DNA from: Myxococcota bacterium
GTDB lineage: Bacteria; Myxococcota_A; UBA9160; JAFDET01
Assembly (NCBI GenBank): GCA_028278065.1
Contig: JANQFA010000026.1
Location: forward strand, 1-48,471
Length of the DNA: 48,471 nucleotides
Direction: 5' to 3'
Each line of letters opens with the position of its first letter. Positions within the stretch are counted from its first letter, which is position 1. The notes beneath the pieces were generated by a model. It made no database searches, was not told where the DNA came from, and saw only the letters and a program-made list of their open reading frames with translations. Both the position numbers and the translations under genes were made by a program. Below, piece by piece: positions 23,497 through 31,776 of this stretch.

Positions 23497-25568
23497 GCCG
23501 GGAATCCGGGGGCCCCTGGGCTCCGCTGGCCTGGATGCTCGCGGGAGCCGCCGTCTGCGGGGGCATGATCCCCCTCGAGCCCAACCTCGTGGAGGAGGGC
23601 TTCGCGCTCCACGTCGCCGAGCGCATCGCCCACGGCGAGCAGCTCTATCGCGACATCATCTTCTTCTCGGGTCCCCTGCCCTTCGAGCTGCTCGGACTCC
23701 TCTTCCGGATCTTCGGCGAGTCCGTCTGGGCGGCGCGCGGGACGGTCCTCGTCCTCCACGCCCTCGCCAGCGGTGCGTCCTATGCGGCCGCGCGCACTGC
23801 GGGCGCCGGCCCCTACGCCCACGTGGCCGGCGCGACCCTGGCGGCCAGCCCCGTCCTGCTCTTCCCCCTCTTCTCGATCTACTTCCACACGACCCTCGCC
23901 ACCTACTTCGTGCTGCTGGCGATCTGGGCGGCCACCGGTGCGCCCACCTCGCGCCGCCGCGCCGTGGCGACGGGCGTGCTGGTGGCCTGCGCCGCGATCA
24001 GCAAGCAGAGCGTCGGCGGGATCCTGGCGGTCACGCTCAGCGCGGCCATCGTCGCCTCTGCGCCCACCGGTACGCGTCGCGCCCGGCTCCTCGACCTGGT
24101 GCTCGGGGGGGTCGTCGTCGCAGCCCTCACCCTCCTCCTGTTCGCCGTCCGCGGCAACCTCGAGCCGCTCTTCCGCTGCGTCGTGCTCCTCCCGTTCAGC
24201 CTGGGCGAGAGCTTCTACACGCCCTACATGAACCTGTGGCCCCCGGGCCAGCTCGGCGAACGGATCATCGGGAACTACTTCTTCTACATGCCCAAGCTGC
24301 AGCGTCTGCTGGGAGACGCCATGGGCCTTCCCAGCCGCGCCGTCGTGGTGGCGACCCAGATCCTGTTCGCCCTGCCCTGGCTCACGCTGGCCGTCACCTT
24401 CGCGCGCGGCGTCGCGGGCACGCTCCCCAGGGCTGCATGGATCTACGGAGCCGGCCTGGCTGCCCTGCTGGTCAACCTGTATCCGCGCGCGGACTGGGGC
24501 CACCTGGTGCCGGTGCTGCCCGCCACCGCGGTCCAGCTCGCCATCCTGGTCGGGACCCCGGGTGCGACCGCCTCGCGCCGCATCCCCGTGGCGATCAGCG
24601 CCGGGCTCATGCTCGCGGCCACGCTGGCGGGGGGCGCGCTCATCCAGCGCTCCACGGAGCCGACCCTGGGTCCGCGGGTTCCCCTGCGCCCCGTCGGAGA
24701 CGACGCCCAGACGATCGTGCCCGCCGTCGACTACCTGCTGGCGAACACGGAGCCCGGCGACGCCATCTTCGTCGCTCGCGCCGAGCCGCTCATCTACTGG
24801 GCCACGCGGACGCGCAACCCGACGGCCTACGAGGGCATCCTCCACCTGCTGCGCGAGGACCAGCAGAGCCAGATCATCGAGGGCCTCGAGCAGGTCCGGT
24901 ACGCGGTGATGAGCGACGTGGACCACCCCTTCACCGCCATCTACGCCAGGGAGCTGCCCCGGGTACACGACCACCTGGAGCGCCACTTCGACGTGCCGCG
25001 CGACTGGCGAGGCCACCTCAGCCCCGTCCAGGTGCTGGAGCGGATCGATCCCCGCCCGCCCACCCTGATCGACCTGGTGCCGCGCTGGAGCCGGGGCGCC
25101 CAATGGGTGCGCGATCGCGAAGGCACGATCGCGCCGCTCGCGACCGAAGCCATCCCCAACTTCGCGACCCGCCTCAATCGCCGCCCGATGGGCGTGATGG
25201 TGGGTCCCGGAGGCGGTGGAATCGACCTCGTGGTGGAGCTGCCGGAGGGTGCCGTCTTCGAGTCCTCCCTGGGTCTTCGCGGAGTGATGTCGCCCCTGGG
25301 CCTGCACGTCCACCCGCGCGGAGTGACCCTGCGCGTCAGCGTGGACGAAGGCGCGGGCTTCGAGGAGGCGGGATCGGCGCGCGTCGGCGGAGCCGCCGGC
25401 CGACGCTGGGAGTCCATGCGGGTCGACCTGTCGGAGTACGGCGGGCAGACGGTGCGCCTGCGCCTCGACGTCTCGCCGGATCGAGCCCGCGACGGCGTGT
25501 CCTTCGCCTGGTGGGGAAGCCCGCGCATCACGCTCCACGCCGCGGAGCCGGCGGACGAAGCGTCGTGA
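23493..25568 (+). CDS. GT-C-like membrane glycosyltransferase with C-terminal beta-domain
   Basis: A 691-residue protein. The first loop EPNLVEEGFALHVAERI, followed by GEQLYRDIIFFSGPLPFELL, follows the GT-C pattern of an acidic pair after the first helix. About ten helices continue to residue 380. A soluble region follows (residues 400-520, with GDAIFVARAEPLIYWATRTRN), then a beta-sandwich (about 560-690) containing RRWESMRVDLSEYGGQTVRLRL and closing SFAWWGSPRITL. The same terminal pattern ends the truncated protein at 1-1371. The sandwich may hold the acceptor glycan in the periplasm. The gene is translationally coupled to both neighbours (ATGA and GTGA overlaps). Confidence 0.75.
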   Translation: MSRESGGPWAPLAWMLAGAAVCGGMIPLEPNLVEEGFALHVAERIAHGEQLYRDIIFFSGPLPFELLGLLFRIFGESVWAARGTVLVLHALASGASYAAARTAGAGPYAHVAGATLAASPVLLFPLFSIYFHTTLATYFVLLAIWAATGAPTSRRRAVATGVLVACAAISKQSVGGILAVTLSAAIVASAPTGTRRARLLDLVLGGVVVAALTLLLFAVRGNLEPLFRCVVLLPFSLGESFYTPYMNLWPPGQLGERIIGNYFFYMPKLQRLLGDAMGLPSRAVVVATQILFALPWLTLAVTFARGVAGTLPRAAWIYGAGLAALLVNLYPRADWGHLVPVLPATAVQLAILVGTPGATASRRIPVAISAGLMLAATLAGGALIQRSTEPTLGPRVPLRPVGDDAQTIVPAVDYLLANTEPGDAIFVARAEPLIYWATRTRNPTAYEGILHLLREDQQSQIIEGLEQVRYAVMSDVDHPFTAIYARELPRVHDHLERHFDVPRDWRGHLSPVQVLERIDPRPPTLIDLVPRWSRGAQWVRDREGTIAPLATEAIPNFATRLNRRPMGVMVGPGGGGIDLVVELPEGAVFESSLGLRGVMSPLGLHVHPRGVTLRVSVDEGAGFEEAGSARVGGAAGRRWESMRVDLSEYGGQTVRLRLDVSPDRARDGVSFAWWGSPRITLHAAEPADEAS

Positions 25569-26905
25569 ACGCTGCGGTGCTCTGGACCGCCGCGGGCCTC
25601 GGCGCAGCAGGACTCGCCGTTCGCGCCAGCAACGCCCTCCACTACCCGATCGGCTACGGGTTCGACGCCGACGGCAACTGGGCGTACATCGCGACCCTCC
25701 TGCAGTCGTGGTCGCTGCCGAGTCCCGACGCAGCCTGGTCGACGTCGCACCCTCCGCTCTTCTACTACCTCTCGGCCGGAATCGCGCGCGGCCTCGGCGC
25801 GCACGAGCCCGACTCCGCCGTCCCGGCGATCCGCCTCGGCTTCGCCGCGCTCGGAACGGGGAGTGCCGTGCTGGCGGCCTGGCTGGTGCGTCGCACCGAT
25901 CCCGCGCATCCCTGGCGCGCCATCCTGGCGGGCGCGCTCCTGCTCTTCCTTCCAGCCCACCTCTACGCGAGCGCGATGCTGAACGAGGAGGTGCTCGCCT
26001 CGTTCATGGTCGGGGTGATCGCGGTCGGCGCGGCCCTGGCGACGACGCGGAGGGATCCCGGCTCCTTCGCCGCCCCCATCGCGCTGGGCGTCGTGGCCGG
26101 GCTGGCGCTGCTCACCAAGCTCAGCGCCGCGGTGACCCTGGCGGCCGTGCCCCTGGCCTACCTCGTCGAGGGGCTGCGTCGCGCGGCGTGGCGGCCCTGG
26201 GCGCTGCGCGCGGCGGCCTTCCTCGTCGCAGCGCTTCTGGTCGGAGGCTGGTACTACGCGCGCAACTGGATCCAGCACGGCTACCTGTATCCTCACGACC
26301 TCGCGATCCACAGCGTCATGCACCGGATGCCACCGGGCGAGCGGGGCCCGGCGGACTATCTGCGCATCCCGGCGGCGACCTGGTCGGATCCGCAGGTCCT
26401 CCACCCGGACCTCCTGCGCTCCGTCTGGGGAAGCACCCACGCCACGCTGTGGTTCGACGGACACCGCCACTTCCTGCCACGCGACGCTCCCGCGGTGCGC
26501 CGCACGGGAACCGCGCTGACCCTGCTCGCCCTGCTCCCCCTGGCCGCCTTCGCCGCGGGCGCGCTGGGAGGCGTCCGCCGCTGGGCGGGGAACGCGCGCA
26601 CGCCGGACGGACCGCTGCTCCTCCTTGTGGGCTTCACCCTGGCCGGCTACGTCGCCTTCACCTGGCGCAATCCCTGGTTCGTCACCGTGAAGGGGACCTA
26701 TCTGCTCGGCCTGGGCGTCCCCTTCGCGTTCTACGCCAGCGAGGTGCTGTCCCGCTGGGCCCGACGCGGGCGACCCGCGAAGGCCGCGATCGCGGCGCTC
26801 GTGGGCACCCTGCTCCTCGGGTCGGCGCTGACCTTCACCTACGGACTCGCTTTCACGAAATCCGAACCCCCGGGACTCCCGTGGCTCGAACGACCGGCTC
26901 GCTGA
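25565..26905 (+). CDS. GT-C family membrane glycosyltransferase
   Basis: A 446-residue protein from GTG 25565, overlapping the previous stop by 4 bp. The first external loop has GYGFDADGNWAYIATLLQSW with acidic residues, then STSHPPLFYYLSAGI, a layout common in PMT/ArnT-like enzymes. About eleven helices follow, including LALLTKLSAAVTLAAVPLAY and a periplasmic loop with HATLWFDGHRHFLPRD. There is no C-terminal soluble domain. It is likely to transfer a polyprenyl-phosphate-linked sugar, perhaps the product of the GT2 at 21393. The last 25 bp overlap the next gene. Confidence 0.75.
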   Translation: MNAAVLWTAAGLGAAGLAVRASNALHYPIGYGFDADGNWAYIATLLQSWSLPSPDAAWSTSHPPLFYYLSAGIARGLGAHEPDSAVPAIRLGFAALGTGSAVLAAWLVRRTDPAHPWRAILAGALLLFLPAHLYASAMLNEEVLASFMVGVIAVGAALATTRRDPGSFAAPIALGVVAGLALLTKLSAAVTLAAVPLAYLVEGLRRAAWRPWALRAAAFLVAALLVGGWYYARNWIQHGYLYPHDLAIHSVMHRMPPGERGPADYLRIPAATWSDPQVLHPDLLRSVWGSTHATLWFDGHRHFLPRDAPAVRRTGTALTLLALLPLAAFAAGALGGVRRWAGNARTPDGPLLLLVGFTLAGYVAFTWRNPWFVTVKGTYLLGLGVPFAFYASEVLSRWARRGRPAKAAIAALVGTLLLGSALTFTYGLAFTKSEPPGLPWLERPAR

Positions 26906-28158
26906 AGGCGCTCGGACTCGCACTGGCCGTCGTGCTGGGCGGCGCCTCCTGCGCGCCGGACCCCAGCCCGCCCGAGCGGATCGTCCTGGTCGTGATCGAC
27001 ACCCTCCGTCGCGACCACGTGTCGGCCTACGCGGGCGGCTCGCTCACCCCGCACATCGACAGCCTCGCCGCGCGCGGGATGCGCTTCTCCGGCGTCTACT
27101 CCGCCTTCCACCAGACCACCATGTCGATGGCTTCGCTCTTCACCGGGCTCACCCCCAGCCTCGAGACCGGCGATCCGGGCCGCCCCCTCCCCTGGAACGG
27201 CCGAACCTGGTGCGGACTGCGCCGCTTCGCCGCCGAGACGGGAGAGGACGCCTGCGTTCCGGCCGCCCTGGAGACGCTGGGCGAGCGCATGAAGCGCGCC
27301 GGATACACCACCCTGGGCGTGACGTCGAATCGTCTCCTGTTCCGGCCGGCGGGCTACGACCAGGGCTTCGACACATGGCGCGAGGTCGGGCTGGGGCGCA
27401 GCAAGCCCAGGGACCGGGACGAACGCGACCGCGCGGCCCAGGCGCGCGTCGGCGCCCGGGTGAACGAGGCCGTCGCCGCCGTGCTCGACGGGCGGCCGGA
27501 CGACCGCTTCTTCCTCTACGTCCACTACATGGACGCTCACGACTACGGCCTGCACCGCGTCCCCTACGCGGAGGGCGTGGGCAGGGCGGACGACGCGGTC
27601 GGCACCCTGCTCGAGCTGCTCGGCGAACGCGGCCTCGTGGCGGGCACCACCTTCGTAGTCACGTCCGATCACGGCGAGCGCCTCGCGGAGCGCCACCCGC
27701 TGCCCACCGGCCCGAGCCACACCGGCAACCCGTCCTTCGACTACCTGCTGTGGCTACCGCTGATCGTCGCCCCGGCGCCGCCCGGCGAGACCGACGGCTG
27801 GCTTCGCAGCCAGGACCTGGCGGGTCTCCTCGGGCGGCTCGCCGGAATCGACGACCCGGCTCCGGACGCGACTCTCGAGCCCGACGAGCAGCTCCTCTCG
27901 GAGATGCACTGGCGGACCTACCGCCGCGGGCGCTGGAAGAGCACCTTCCACCGGCGCTCGGGCGAGCAGGCGCTCTTCGATCTGGAATCGGATCCCGCCG
28001 AGACCCGCGACGTCTCCGATCAGAACCTCGCGATTCTCGAGGCCCATCGCGCGCGCATCGAGGAGGTCAGCAGGGCTCTCGGCGCGCCGGAGGCTCGCCC
28101 CAGCCGGCTCACCGAGGAAGACCGCGCGCGCCTGCGCGCCCTGGGCTACGCGGAGTGA
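26881..28158 (+). CDS. Sulfatase/phosphotransferase-family lipoprotein
   Basis: A 425-residue protein from GTG 26881, inside the end of the previous gene. The signal ends in LGGASC (Cys24). The domain shows LVVIDTLRRDHVSAYAGG (metal Asp), FHQTTMSMASLFTG (nucleophile loop), FFLYVHYMDAHDYG, and FVVTSDHGERLAERH. As in the 7450 protein, the formylglycine position is Thr rather than Cys or Ser, so this is probably not a formylglycine-type sulfatase. It ends in LRALGYAE, the shared tail. Its stop codon lies within the first unit of a 37-bp tandem repeat. A periplasmic phospho-substituent transferase or hydrolase is the best guess. Confidence 0.8.
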   Translation: MARTTGSLKALGLALAVVLGGASCAPDPSPPERIVLVVIDTLRRDHVSAYAGGSLTPHIDSLAARGMRFSGVYSAFHQTTMSMASLFTGLTPSLETGDPGRPLPWNGRTWCGLRRFAAETGEDACVPAALETLGERMKRAGYTTLGVTSNRLLFRPAGYDQGFDTWREVGLGRSKPRDRDERDRAAQARVGARVNEAVAAVLDGRPDDRFFLYVHYMDAHDYGLHRVPYAEGVGRADDAVGTLLELLGERGLVAGTTFVVTSDHGERLAERHPLPTGPSHTGNPSFDYLLWLPLIVAPAPPGETDGWLRSQDLAGLLGRLAGIDDPAPDATLEPDEQLLSEMHWRTYRRGRWKSTFHRRSGEQALFDLESDPAETRDVSDQNLAILEAHRARIEEVSRALGAPEARPSRLTEEDRARLRALGYAE

Positions 28159-28265
28159 GCGGCTGCGCTGCCCCGCGCTGGGCTACGCGGAGTGAGCGGC
28201 TGCGCTGGCCCGCGCCGGGCTACGCGGAGTGAGCGGCTGCGCTGCCCCGCGCCGGGCTACGCGGA
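28143..28265. repeat. 37-bp tandem repeat, three full copies plus a partial
   Basis: Units begin GGGCTACGCGGAGTGAGCGG at 28143, 28180 and 28217, with a truncated copy from 28254. Full units differ at only a few positions in the last third. The first unit contains the GYAE-stop end of the upstream lipoprotein gene, so this stop is duplicated twice. The fourth copy holds the stop codon of the opposite-strand gene at 28257. There are no spacers, so it is not a CRISPR array. Confidence 0.9.
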
Positions 28266-28709
28266 CGGGGCGGCTGCCGGGCGCCGGCGGAGCTGGACGC
28301 CCATCCCGGCGGCCAGCATCAGGGCTCCGATCCAGCCCCAGGCGGCGTCGTCCTCCAGCGCCCACCAGGCGGCCTCGTCGCGCGTGGCCACCATGCGGGG
28401 CTCGCCCCAGCCCTGCTCCAGGACCACCACCTTCTCGGGGAGCCTCCCGGGCAGTGCGCGCGTCGCCACCGAGAGCTTGCCCGGATCGCCCCCGGCCGCC
28501 TCGATGCGCAGCCCGAAGCGCTCGAGGAGATCCTGGCCGGCGGGCGCCGTCGCCGCGATCTGGCCCTCCTCCGCGAGCGCCTCCATCAGCGCGATGCGGT
28601 CTCCGTGCTGGAAGAGCCCCAAGAGGAAGCCGAAGACCAGCGCGAGCCCGACCCACTGGAGCGCGAGGGCTGCGGCGTCGACCCACTCGCGGGCGCGTGA
28701 CGAGCTCAC
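28257..28709 (-). CDS. Small two-helix membrane protein of unknown function
   Basis: A 150-residue protein from GTG 28709, 7 bp after the upstream GT2 gene, so it is probably co-transcribed with it. A first helix (ALALQWVGLALVFGFLLGLF) and a last one (AAWGWIGALMLAAGMGVQL) flank a soluble segment of about 95 residues containing GKLSVATRALPGRLPEKVVVLEQG. The topology suggests a periplasmic or cytoplasmic loop anchored at both ends. I do not recognise the family. The start could be further upstream, but that would overlap the GT2 gene extensively. Confidence 0.55.
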   Translation of the reverse strand: MSSSRAREWVDAAALALQWVGLALVFGFLLGLFQHGDRIALMEALAEEGQIAATAPAGQDLLERFGLRIEAAGGDPGKLSVATRALPGRLPEKVVVLEQGWGEPRMVATRDEAAWWALEDDAAWGWIGALMLAAGMGVQLRRRPAAAPSA

Positions 28710-28716
28710 CGTGCGG

Positions 28717-29433
28717 CTAGATCCGACCCAGGCGATCGGCGACGCGCAGCCACCACACGATCCACAGCGCCTCGAGCCCGATGCGGAAGGTGAGCTTCGA
28801 TTCGCCGCGAGTGCGATCGAGGAAGAAGAACGGGATCTCCTTGATCCGCGCACGGTGCTTCATGAAGCGGTAGTTCATCTCGATCTGGAAGGCGTAGCCG
28901 TCCGAGCGGATCTTCTCGAAGTCGATCCGCTCCAGCAGCGAGCTGCGGATGCAGCGGAAGCCACCGGTGGTGTCCGTGATCGGGAGGCGCGTCACCGCGC
29001 GCGAGTACATGTTGCCGAAGTAGCTGATCAGGATGCGTTCGATGGGCCAGTTCACGACGGTGATGCCGTTCAGGTAGCGCGAGCCCAGCACCACGTCGTG
29101 ATCCTCGACCTCCCGCAGCAGATCGCGCAGCGACGCAGGCGGATGAGAGAAGTCGGCGTCCATCTGCACCACGAAGTCGGCACCGAGGTCCAGCGCGTGG
29201 CGCAGACCATGGCGATAGGCGCGCCCGAGGCCCTCCTTCGCACGGCGGTGCAGGACGTGGACGCGGCCGTGCTCGGCGCGCAGCTGTTCGGCGATCTTCC
29301 CGGTACCGTCCGGGGAGTCGTCGTCGACGACCAGCACCTCGAGGCGCGGATCCTGCGCCAGGATCTGAGGCACCAGGAGAGGTAGGTTGTCCGCTTCGTT
29401 GTAGGTCGGAACGACCGCGATCACCCGACTCAT
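28717..29433 (-). CDS. Polyprenyl-phosphate mannose synthase-like GT2
   Basis: A 238-residue DPM1-type GT2 from ATG 29433; a longer frame to 29493 adds a low-complexity start. Motifs are VIAVVPTYNEADNL, VVDDDSPDGTGKIAE, KEGLGRAYRHGL, the metal site MDADFSHPP, and GSRYLNGITVVNWPIER, followed by TGGFRCIRSSLLERIDF and RTRGESKLTFRIGLEALWIVWWL. It should charge polyprenyl phosphate with mannose or another hexose on the cytoplasmic face, feeding the GT-C enzymes. It differs enough from the 21393 enzyme that the two may use different sugars or lipids. Confidence 0.9.
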   Translation of the reverse strand: MSRVIAVVPTYNEADNLPLLVPQILAQDPRLEVLVVDDDSPDGTGKIAEQLRAEHGRVHVLHRRAKEGLGRAYRHGLRHALDLGADFVVQMDADFSHPPASLRDLLREVEDHDVVLGSRYLNGITVVNWPIERILISYFGNMYSRAVTRLPITDTTGGFRCIRSSLLERIDFEKIRSDGYAFQIEMNYRFMKHRARIKEIPFFFLDRTRGESKLTFRIGLEALWIVWWLRVADRLGRI

Positions 29434-29754
29434 GCCAGCTCCGCCCGAACCCCTCCGCGACCCATCGTACGCCGTCCCCCGGGCATCCGACAAGGCCGAA
29501 AACGCCCGGGAAATCGCCCGAGATCACGCCTCCACGGAAACGAGGGGTCGCTGAAACCGCCCTGGATCGGAGCCATTGCGCACGCTCCTGCGCACACGCG
29601 GAGCGCGGCTGCCGGCGCGTGCCCGCGCAGGTCCGACACATTTCAGTCGCGGATCGGGGCGTCCCGGACCCGAGGTTCCCCCGTTGCGCGCGGCGCGGCG
29701 GCCGTCCATCCTCACGCGCCGGCGGCGACCCACACCGCTGCCCGGAGAGCGGGT
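29434..29754. other. Gene-free divergent intergenic region
   Basis: A 321-bp, very GC-rich stretch between the minus-strand GT2 and the plus-strand TPR membrane protein. I see no good -35/-10 pair, no sigma-54 site and no coding pattern. A ribosome-binding site (GGAGAG) precedes GTG 29755. Promoters for both genes must lie here but are not recognisable to me. Confidence 0.5.
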
Positions 29755-31776
29755 GTGACGCGCGAAGAACAGCCCCGGACTGAATCCGCACGAGGGCGCG
29801 GGGCGTCGCCCGGCTGGAGCGCGGCGGTCGCCACCGCGCTTCTCGTGGCGGTCACCGCCGCGCTTCTCGTGGCCGTCACCGCCCTCGTCTACGCACCGGC
29901 CCTCGGCTTCGGGTTCGTGGCGTTCGACGATCCGCAGTACGTCGCGGCGAACCCGGCCGTCCAGGGCGGTCTCTCCTGGGAGTCCGTGCGCTGGGCGTTT
30001 ACGAGCACGACCCTCGGAAACTGGCATCCGCTCACCTCCCTCTCCTACATGCTCGACATCGAGCTGCTGGGATCGGATCCAACCGGCCATCACGCTGTGA
30101 ACGTGGTGCTCCACGTCGCCAACACGCTCCTCCTGGCAGCCGTCCTCTGGAATGCCACGGGAGCCCTCTGGCGCAGCGCCGCGGTCGCGGCCCTCTTCGC
30201 CGTGCATCCCCTCCACGTGGAGTCGGTGGCCTGGATCGCCGAGCGCAAGGACGTCCTGAGCACGTTCTTCGGGTTGCTCGCCATCGCCGCCTGGCTTCGC
30301 TACGCGCGACGCCCCTCGCCAACCCGCTACCTGATTGCGGCGTTGCCGTTCGCGCTCAGCCTGATGTCCAAGTCCATGCTCGTAACGCTTCCGATCCTGC
30401 TGTTGCTGCTCGACGTGTGGCCGCTCGGACGCGCATCCAGCGGACCTCGCCGGCTGATTGCCGAGAAGCTTCCCCTGGTCGCCCTGGCGGCGGCCGCGGT
30501 GGTCGGCGCCTTCGTGACCCAGGCCGCGGACAGCGCGCTCGCCCCGGACTCCATCGTCCCCTGGCCCGCACGCGCCTCCAATGCGGTGATCGCGAGCCTC
30601 GCATACCTGGGCAAGACCGTGTGGCCGTCGAATCTGGCCGTGTACTACCCACACCCCGTTGCGGTCGAAGCGGGGCGTGCCAGCGCAGCCGTGGCCGCGC
30701 TGCTCGCCGTCAGCGCCGGGGCCTTCGTGTGCCGCAAGAGCCGTCCGTACCTCCTGGTGGGCTGGCTCTGGTACCTCGTCTCCCTGCTTCCGGTAATCGG
30801 CCTGGTGCAGCTCGGCTACCAGTCCATGGCAGACCGCTACACCTACGTTCCGCTCATCGGGGTCTTTCTCGCTGTCGTGTGGGGCGTGGCCGATCTCGTG
30901 CGGGAGCGCCCCGTCCTTCGGGGAGCCGTCGTCGTCGGGAGCCTCGTCGTGCTGGCGCAGCTGGCCGCCCTGTCCCGCCAGCAGGTCCACTACTGGCGCG
31001 ATACGCGCACCCTCTTCGAGCACGCCCTCGAGGTGACCGAGGCGAATCCGATCGCCCACACGGTCCTGGGGCAGGTGGAGGCCGAGGCGGGCGACCTGGA
31101 CGCATCGGTCGCCCACTACCGCGAGGCGCTCCGGCTCGAGCCGCGCCTCGACGAGGCCCGCATCAACCTGGCGACGATCCTGGCGCATCAGGGACGGCTG
31201 GACGACGCCGCCGCCGAGCTGGAGGCGGTGCTGCCCGGAGCGCGGAATCCGGTCGACGTCCGCATGCGCCTGGGCAACGTCCACGCACTGGCGGGAGACC
31301 TCGACGCCGCACTCGAGCAGTACCGGGCGGTCCTGGAGCAGCAGCCCGATCACGTCATGGCGCGGAGCAACCTGGGGCAGCTCCTGGTGCGCAAGGGGCG
31401 ACGCGCGGAGGGGATGACGGCGTACCGCGAAGCCCTGGCACGAGATCCCGCCTTCGTCGCGGCACGCTTCAATCTGGCGATCGCGCTGGCCGCGGACGGC
31501 AGCCTCGACGAGGCCCGGCAGGAGCTGGAGCGGACCCTGCAGCATGCGCCGGAGTTCTCCGCGGCACGCCTTCAGCTGGCCCTCGTGCTGGATCAGCAGG
31601 GGCGCCGCGCAGACGCGCGCGCGGAGGTCGAGCGCGTCCTGGCGGCACGGCCGAACGATCCGATGGCGCAGCAGCTCGCGCGGCACCTCGCCGAGCCCTC
31701 GGCGGTCGGAGCCCCGTCTCAGGGCCCTCCCGAGGAGGGCGGCGCGCCCCCTGCAGAGCGCGGCTCGCCCCCGTAG
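29755..31776 (+). CDS. TPR-containing membrane protein, TMTC-like O-mannosyltransferase
   Basis: A 673-residue protein from GTG 29755. The N-terminal 400 residues are a GT-C membrane domain with the acidic loop VAFDDPQYVAANPAV, and HPLHVESVAWIAERKDVLSTFF, close to the motif of TMTC-type O-mannosyltransferases. About ten helices follow, including NLAVYYPHPVAVEAG in a loop. Residues 410-640 contain about six TPR units (such as DASVAHYREALRLEPRLDEA and EGMTAYREALARDPAF), which would face the periplasm and bind acceptor protein. A 24-bp tandem duplication in the first helix gives ALLVAVTAALLVAVTAL. The final 58 bp overlap the convergent gene end. Confidence 0.8.
   Translation: MTREEQPRTESARGRGASPGWSAAVATALLVAVTAALLVAVTALVYAPALGFGFVAFDDPQYVAANPAVQGGLSWESVRWAFTSTTLGNWHPLTSLSYMLDIELLGSDPTGHHAVNVVLHVANTLLLAAVLWNATGALWRSAAVAALFAVHPLHVESVAWIAERKDVLSTFFGLLAIAAWLRYARRPSPTRYLIAALPFALSLMSKSMLVTLPILLLLLDVWPLGRASSGPRRLIAEKLPLVALAAAAVVGAFVTQAADSALAPDSIVPWPARASNAVIASLAYLGKTVWPSNLAVYYPHPVAVEAGRASAAVAALLAVSAGAFVCRKSRPYLLVGWLWYLVSLLPVIGLVQLGYQSMADRYTYVPLIGVFLAVVWGVADLVRERPVLRGAVVVGSLVVLAQLAALSRQQVHYWRDTRTLFEHALEVTEANPIAHTVLGQVEAEAGDLDASVAHYREALRLEPRLDEARINLATILAHQGRLDDAAAELEAVLPGARNPVDVRMRLGNVHALAGDLDAALEQYRAVLEQQPDHVMARSNLGQLLVRKGRRAEGMTAYREALARDPAFVAARFNLAIALAADGSLDEARQELERTLQHAPEFSAARLQLALVLDQQGRRADARAEVERVLAARPNDPMAQQLARHLAEPSAVGAPSQGPPEEGGAPPAERGSPP
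29836..29883. repeat. 24-bp tandem duplication inside a transmembrane helix
   Basis: GCGCTTCTCGTGGCGGTCAC is repeated directly at 29860, with one mismatch across the 24-bp unit. It adds eight residues in frame to the first helix of the TPR membrane protein. Confidence 0.85.

Noticed and set aside
23151-25538. Long minus-strand open frame opposite the 23493 membrane protein
   Set aside because: Low-complexity, highly charged translation; the opposite frame has helices, motifs and coupled starts.
28143-28265. Possible CRISPR array
   Set aside because: The 37-bp units are directly adjacent with no spacers and overlap coding ends.
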